Source: Candidatus Sulfopaludibacter sp. SbA3 (GTDB lineage Bacteria > Acidobacteriota > Terriglobia > Bryobacterales > Bryobacteraceae). Taken from it: 18,050 nt of DNA. Positions 14,742 to 18,050 of the stretch are shown here, one piece after another. Position 1 is the stretch's first letter. Each line of letters begins with the position of its first letter. The stretch spans positions 1-18,050 of the forward strand of contig CAMDKT010000037.1 in assembly GCA_945900935.1 (NCBI GenBank), read 5' to 3'. The notes under the pieces are model-generated. The model saw only the letters and a list, made by a program, of their open reading frames with translations. It made no database searches and was not told where the DNA came from. The position numbers and the translations under genes are program-made.

Positions 14742-15806
14742 ATGACCGTTTTGCGGCCTCTCGACGATACAGATCAAACTTCTCGCGCCTTGGCGTGGAT
14801 GCGGAATTCCGGGATTCAGGAATCGAGCGGCGGCGTTGCGCGATATCACCTATTGACGGAGGGGCGGAATCTGCCGCTTTCGACCGAGATTACGGGGTAT
14901 TTTGTGAGCGCGATGGTGTGGGGCGGATGTCACGACGAGGCGTTCCGCGCGGCGGATTGGCTGGTTGGCGTGGCGTGGCAACCGGAGTTGCGGGCGATGC
15001 CGTTTGAAGTTGGCGAGCCGATGAAGCCGTCGTATTTTTTCGATTGCGGGATTATTGTGAGGGGGTTGCTGGCGGCTTGGCGGGTTTCGTCGCGGGTTGA
15101 ATATTTGGACACCGCGCGGGAGATCGGCGTGGCGATGGGGCGTGATTTTTGGTCGGCTTCCGGCGAGCTGCATCCGGTTTTGGAGTTGCCGTGGAAGGTG
15201 GCGTGGCCGTATGAAAGACGATGGTCGCGTGAGCCGGGGTGCTTGCAATTGAAGTCGGCTTTGGCATGGGCGGATTTGGCGGTTCTTTTTCGGGATGAGG
15301 CTTTTGGAGTCTGGTTTGAGCGGGCGTTGCAGTATTCGCTGGCGACGCATCTGGCGTTCCTTCCTGGTGAAGAGGATGAGTTGAAGGTGATGGACCGGCT
15401 GCATGCGTACTTGTATTTTCTGGAAGCGCTGTTGGCCAGACCGGAGCGGACCGAGGACTTGATGGGCGGGATTGAGCGCGTTGGACATTATTTGCGAACG
15501 ATTGGCCCGCGTTTTGAGCGGGCCGATGTGTGCGCGCAGTTGCTGCGTGTTCGCTTGCTGGCGGATTCGTTGGGGGCGGTGCCGCTGGATGTTGCCGCGG
15601 CTGGTGAGGAGGCTGCGAAGTGCGCGGCGCATCAAAGGTTTAACGAGCCGCCGATGACGGATGGCGGTTATGGTTTTGGCACGCGCGATGGCGTTCCAAT
15701 GCCCTTCATGAACCCGGTCTCAACGGCCTTTTGCATGCAGGCATTGCAGTGGTGGCGGGATTGGGAAAACGGCGCGTTCCGGGGCCAACTGGCTGAGTTG
15801 ATCTAG
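14742..15806 (+). CDS. Alpha-barrel (six-hairpin-like) glycan-related protein
   Basis: The 354-residue product is rich in aromatic residues and helices and has the look of an (alpha/alpha)6 toroid, as in glucosamine epimerases, glucuronyl C5-epimerases and unsaturated glycuronidases. Repeating hairpins are visible: TEITGYFVSAMVWGG, SYFFDCGIIVRGLLAAWRVS, LDTAREIGVAMGRDFW, LQLKSALAWADLAVLF and the C-terminal MPFMNPVSTAFCMQALQWW. No signal peptide or membrane segment is evident, so it is probably cytoplasmic. ATG 14742 is chosen because upstream residues in the same frame read as the complement of the divergent gene. The glycosyltransferase starts 3 bases after its stop, pointing to a shared role in making or trimming a surface glycan. 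I cannot name the reaction. Confidence 0.7.
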   Translation: MTVLRPLDDTDQTSRALAWMRNSGIQESSGGVARYHLLTEGRNLPLSTEITGYFVSAMVWGGCHDEAFRAADWLVGVAWQPELRAMPFEVGEPMKPSYFFDCGIIVRGLLAAWRVSSRVEYLDTAREIGVAMGRDFWSASGELHPVLELPWKVAWPYERRWSREPGCLQLKSALAWADLAVLFRDEAFGVWFERALQYSLATHLAFLPGEEDELKVMDRLHAYLYFLEALLARPERTEDLMGGIERVGHYLRTIGPRFERADVCAQLLRVRLLADSLGAVPLDVAAAGEEAAKCAAHQRFNEPPMTDGGYGFGTRDGVPMPFMNPVSTAFCMQALQWWRDWENGAFRGQLAELI

Positions 15807-15809
15807 GCG

Positions 15810-18050
15810 GTGACGGAACGGATCAAACTCGCTTTCGCGACGGGGTCGGACGATCTTATCGCGACGCTGCTTGAAAAAATGGCTGGGCTTTTTCCGGACG
15901 TGCCGCTTTATCTGGTTTCTGAGTTTCCTCCGCCGGGCGCGGGCGTGCCGTGGATTCGCTGGTATCCGGCGAAGGATGTTTCGGAGAATATGGCGCGGGT
16001 TGCGGCGGCGACGGCGGGGAAGGACGTGGTACTCGTCGGCATCATTCTGCAACCGCGGATGCCGTACTGGGCGATGCGATGGGCGGCGGCGCGGCGGTGG
16101 CCCTGGCGGCTGATTGTGTTCAATGAAAACCTGGACCATTTCATGCTTCGGCCGCGCAGCCTGCCGGTGATGGCGAAGCATTTCTGGTGGCGTACGAAGA
16201 ACTTCGTACGTTGGGAGACGCGGCCCGGGGGGACTGTTTATACGATTGTTTGGAGGCTGCTGCATCCGCGCGCTTTTTTGCGGCCTATTGCGTATTGGAT
16301 GGCGCGGGTGAGCGGGGCGGTTGCTTTTGGCTCGGTGGCTCCGCTGCTGGTTCCCGGTGACGCATTGCCCGCCGGAATCACCGTCGTAATTCCTTCGCGC
16401 AATGGACGCGAGTTGTTGGAACGGCTGTTCGAGTCGTTGCTGCCGCAGGCGCCGGAGGAGATCATCGTTGTCGACAACGGTTCCAGTGACGGGACGGGCG
16501 ATTGGTTGCGAGGCTTGGGGATTTCTTTTGATTGCTCGAAAGAGCCGCTTTCGTTTGCCGCCGCGGTGAATCGGGGGATTGCGCGGGCGCGGTATTCGCG
16601 AACGTGTCTGCTGAACAACGATATGGTTTTGGAGCCTGGATTTTTCGGGGCGTTGTTGAAGCCGTTTGACCGTGAGCCTGATCTGTTCGCGGTGACGGCG
16701 CAGATCCTCTTCCCTGAAAATGTCCGCCGGGAGGAGACCGGCAAGGCGATGTACCATCGCAACAAAACGGGCCAATTCCCGGTGTGGTGCGAGACGCCGA
16801 TCATTGCTAAAGACGGGGGCGAGGACGGGACCTGGGTGCTGTACGGCAGCGGCGGCTGCACTCTTTATGACACGCTGAAATTGCGGGCGCTGGGCGGGAT
16901 GGGGGAGCAGTACACGCCGGCGTATGTGGAGGATCTGGATATCGGCTGGCGGGCTTGGCGGCGCGGTTGGCCCACGGTGTTTGCGGCGGGGGCGCGCGTG
17001 CTTCATTTGCACCGGTCGACGACGTCGAAATATTACACGGCCGAGGAGCTTGCCGGTGCTCTGGAACGTAACTACGCGCGGTTTGCGGCGGGGAGTAATT
17101 CCCGTGTGATTTGGCGGGAGGCGCTTGACCGGCTGAACCTGTTGGCCGCCCGGCAGGAGCCGGTCAACTCCGCCGAAAAGGCGCTTTTCGGGGCGTGGCG
17201 GGAGCCGTGGCGGCAGGCACCGGCCGCGGAAGGAGACGACTCGCCATTGGCGTTATGCGGCGGCGCTGTCGCGGTCTTTCCGGGGCTTCCGGCAACGGGC
17301 CGGCGGCGGGTGTTGATCGCCGCCCCGTATCTTCCCTTCCCTCTTTCGCACGGCGGCGCGGTGCGCATGTTCAATTTAATGCGGGAGGCGGCAAAAACCT
17401 TCGACCAAATCCTGCTGGTGTTCGTTGACGAGTTGGCGGCGCCGGCGGCGGAGTTGTTGGCGATCTGCAATGAAATCGTTGTTGTTCGCCGGGAGGGTTC
17501 GCATTTGCTGCCGTCGAGCGCTCGGCCTGACGTTGTGGAGGAACACGACCGGCCGGAGTTTCGAGCGGCGCTTTCGGCCACGCTTCGCAAATGGCGACCG
17601 GAGATTGTTCAGCTTGAATTCACGCAGATGGCGCTCTACGCCGGGGCGTGCCGGCCGGCGAAAACGATTCTGGTGGAGCACGATATTACGCTGGATCTTT
17701 ATGGGCAGTTGCTGCGGGATAAAGAGGACTTCGACACGCGTTTGCAGCATGGGAAATGGGTGGTGTTTGAGGAGCGGGCGTGGGGGGAAGTGGACGCCGT
17801 GGTCACGATGTCGGAGAAGGACCGGCGCACGGTGAACAGGCCCAATGCGCACGCGATCTTGAATGGCGTCGATCTGGCGAGATTCACGCCATCGGAGGAA
17901 GAGCCGATTGCGAATCGCATCCTATTCATCGGGTCATTCGCGCATCTGCCGAACGTGATGGCGCTCGACTTTTTTCTTCGGGAAGTGTGGCCATTGATTG
18001 GGGAGAAGGCCGTGCTGCATATTATCGCCGGGCAGCGGCACGAATACTTT
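15810..18050 (+). CDS. Fused GT2-GT4 glycosyltransferase, cut by the window end
   Basis: From GTG 15810 the frame stays open to the window edge (747 codons, no stop). Residues 1-185 are an unrecognised region, alpha/beta at first, then tryptophan-rich with possible amphipathic or membrane-associated helices near 100-180. A GT2 (GT-A fold) domain covers about 188-450: ITVVIPSRNG at 190, the nucleotide site VVDNGSSDGT (D222), NND ending at D271 as the DxD-like motif, and the acceptor-side VEDLDIGWRAWRRG (E374-D375). A second, GT4-like (GT-B fold) domain begins near residue 501 (VLIAAPYLPFPLSHGGAVR) and includes AHAILNGVDLARFTP and ILFIGSFAHLPN; its C-terminal half lies beyond the window. It probably adds two sugars in succession to a surface or exopolysaccharide chain. 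Translational coupling with the gene before it is likely. Confidence 0.88.
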   Translation, partial: MTERIKLAFATGSDDLIATLLEKMAGLFPDVPLYLVSEFPPPGAGVPWIRWYPAKDVSENMARVAAATAGKDVVLVGIILQPRMPYWAMRWAAARRWPWRLIVFNENLDHFMLRPRSLPVMAKHFWWRTKNFVRWETRPGGTVYTIVWRLLHPRAFLRPIAYWMARVSGAVAFGSVAPLLVPGDALPAGITVVIPSRNGRELLERLFESLLPQAPEEIIVVDNGSSDGTGDWLRGLGISFDCSKEPLSFAAAVNRGIARARYSRTCLLNNDMVLEPGFFGALLKPFDREPDLFAVTAQILFPENVRREETGKAMYHRNKTGQFPVWCETPIIAKDGGEDGTWVLYGSGGCTLYDTLKLRALGGMGEQYTPAYVEDLDIGWRAWRRGWPTVFAAGARVLHLHRSTTSKYYTAEELAGALERNYARFAAGSNSRVIWREALDRLNLLAARQEPVNSAEKALFGAWREPWRQAPAAEGDDSPLALCGGAVAVFPGLPATGRRRVLIAAPYLPFPLSHGGAVRMFNLMREAAKTFDQILLVFVDELAAPAAELLAICNEIVVVRREGSHLLPSSARPDVVEEHDRPEFRAALSATLRKWRPEIVQLEFTQMALYAGACRPAKTILVEHDITLDLYGQLLRDKEDFDTRLQHGKWVVFEERAWGEVDAVVTMSEKDRRTVNRPNAHAILNGVDLARFTPSEEEPIANRILFIGSFAHLPNVMALDFFLREVWPLIGEKAVLHIIAGQRHEYF

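Noticed and set aside
14850..15635. A 261-codon minus-strand frame
   Set aside because: Arginine- and histidine-rich complement of the alpha-barrel gene.
15720..17012. A long arginine/proline-rich open frame on the minus strand
   Set aside because: It lies antisense to the glycosyltransferase and barrel genes, whose motifs are clear; the composition is typical of a shadow frame.

Overview
The window most likely comes from an Acidobacteriota chromosome, probably Bryobacterales/Solibacteres. The main reason is the long secreted NHL-repeat protein at 11424-14144, whose C-terminal domain resembles the family (TIGR03437) that is abundant in Solibacter relatives. The frameshifted gene at 2066-2592 is also of a type I associate with that phylum. 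DNA is GC-rich, genes lie on both strands, and several gene starts have weak or no Shine-Dalgarno sequence. No integrase, transposase, CRISPR array, rRNA or intact tRNA was seen.

Layout. Positions 1-1088 hold no confident gene, but contain a striking set of hairpins ending in a minus-strand intrinsic terminator, which I read as a candidate structured RNA (about 614-845). A small membrane-anchored SPOR-domain protein follows (1089-1610). Then comes a decayed stretch (1611-2945) with a frameshifted acidobacterial gene. 2949-7810 is a housekeeping block on the plus strand: dprA (DNA uptake/processing), topA (topoisomerase I) and an AlaC-type aminotransferase. 7811-9066 is an accessory island: an orphan HicB-like antitoxin gene and a complete BrnT/BrnA toxin-antitoxin pair, all on the minus strand. 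The BrnTA pair lies between two related 3'-end remnants of a TPR-type gene. A tandem-fold GNAT acetyltransferase follows (9079-10077). After it is a tightly overlapping three-gene operon (10193-11417): a hypothetical protein, a DUF2007-like small protein and an ORF6N-domain protein. Two secreted proteins are then encoded on the minus strand (11424-14144 and 14229-14726). From 14742 to the window end a plus-strand unit encodes an alpha-barrel (six-hairpin-like) protein and, 3 bases later, a large GT2-GT4 fusion glycosyltransferase that runs off the window. Together these look like part of a surface-glycan locus.

The best candidates for something undescribed are the hairpin-rich RNA locus at 614-845, the interleaved stems (possible pseudoknot) ahead of the 10193 operon, the 31-base palindrome inside the ORF6N gene, the TPR-remnant-flanked toxin-antitoxin island, and the glycosyltransferase fusion with an unrecognised N-terminal region. 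None was tested by database search; all family names come from reading the translations.
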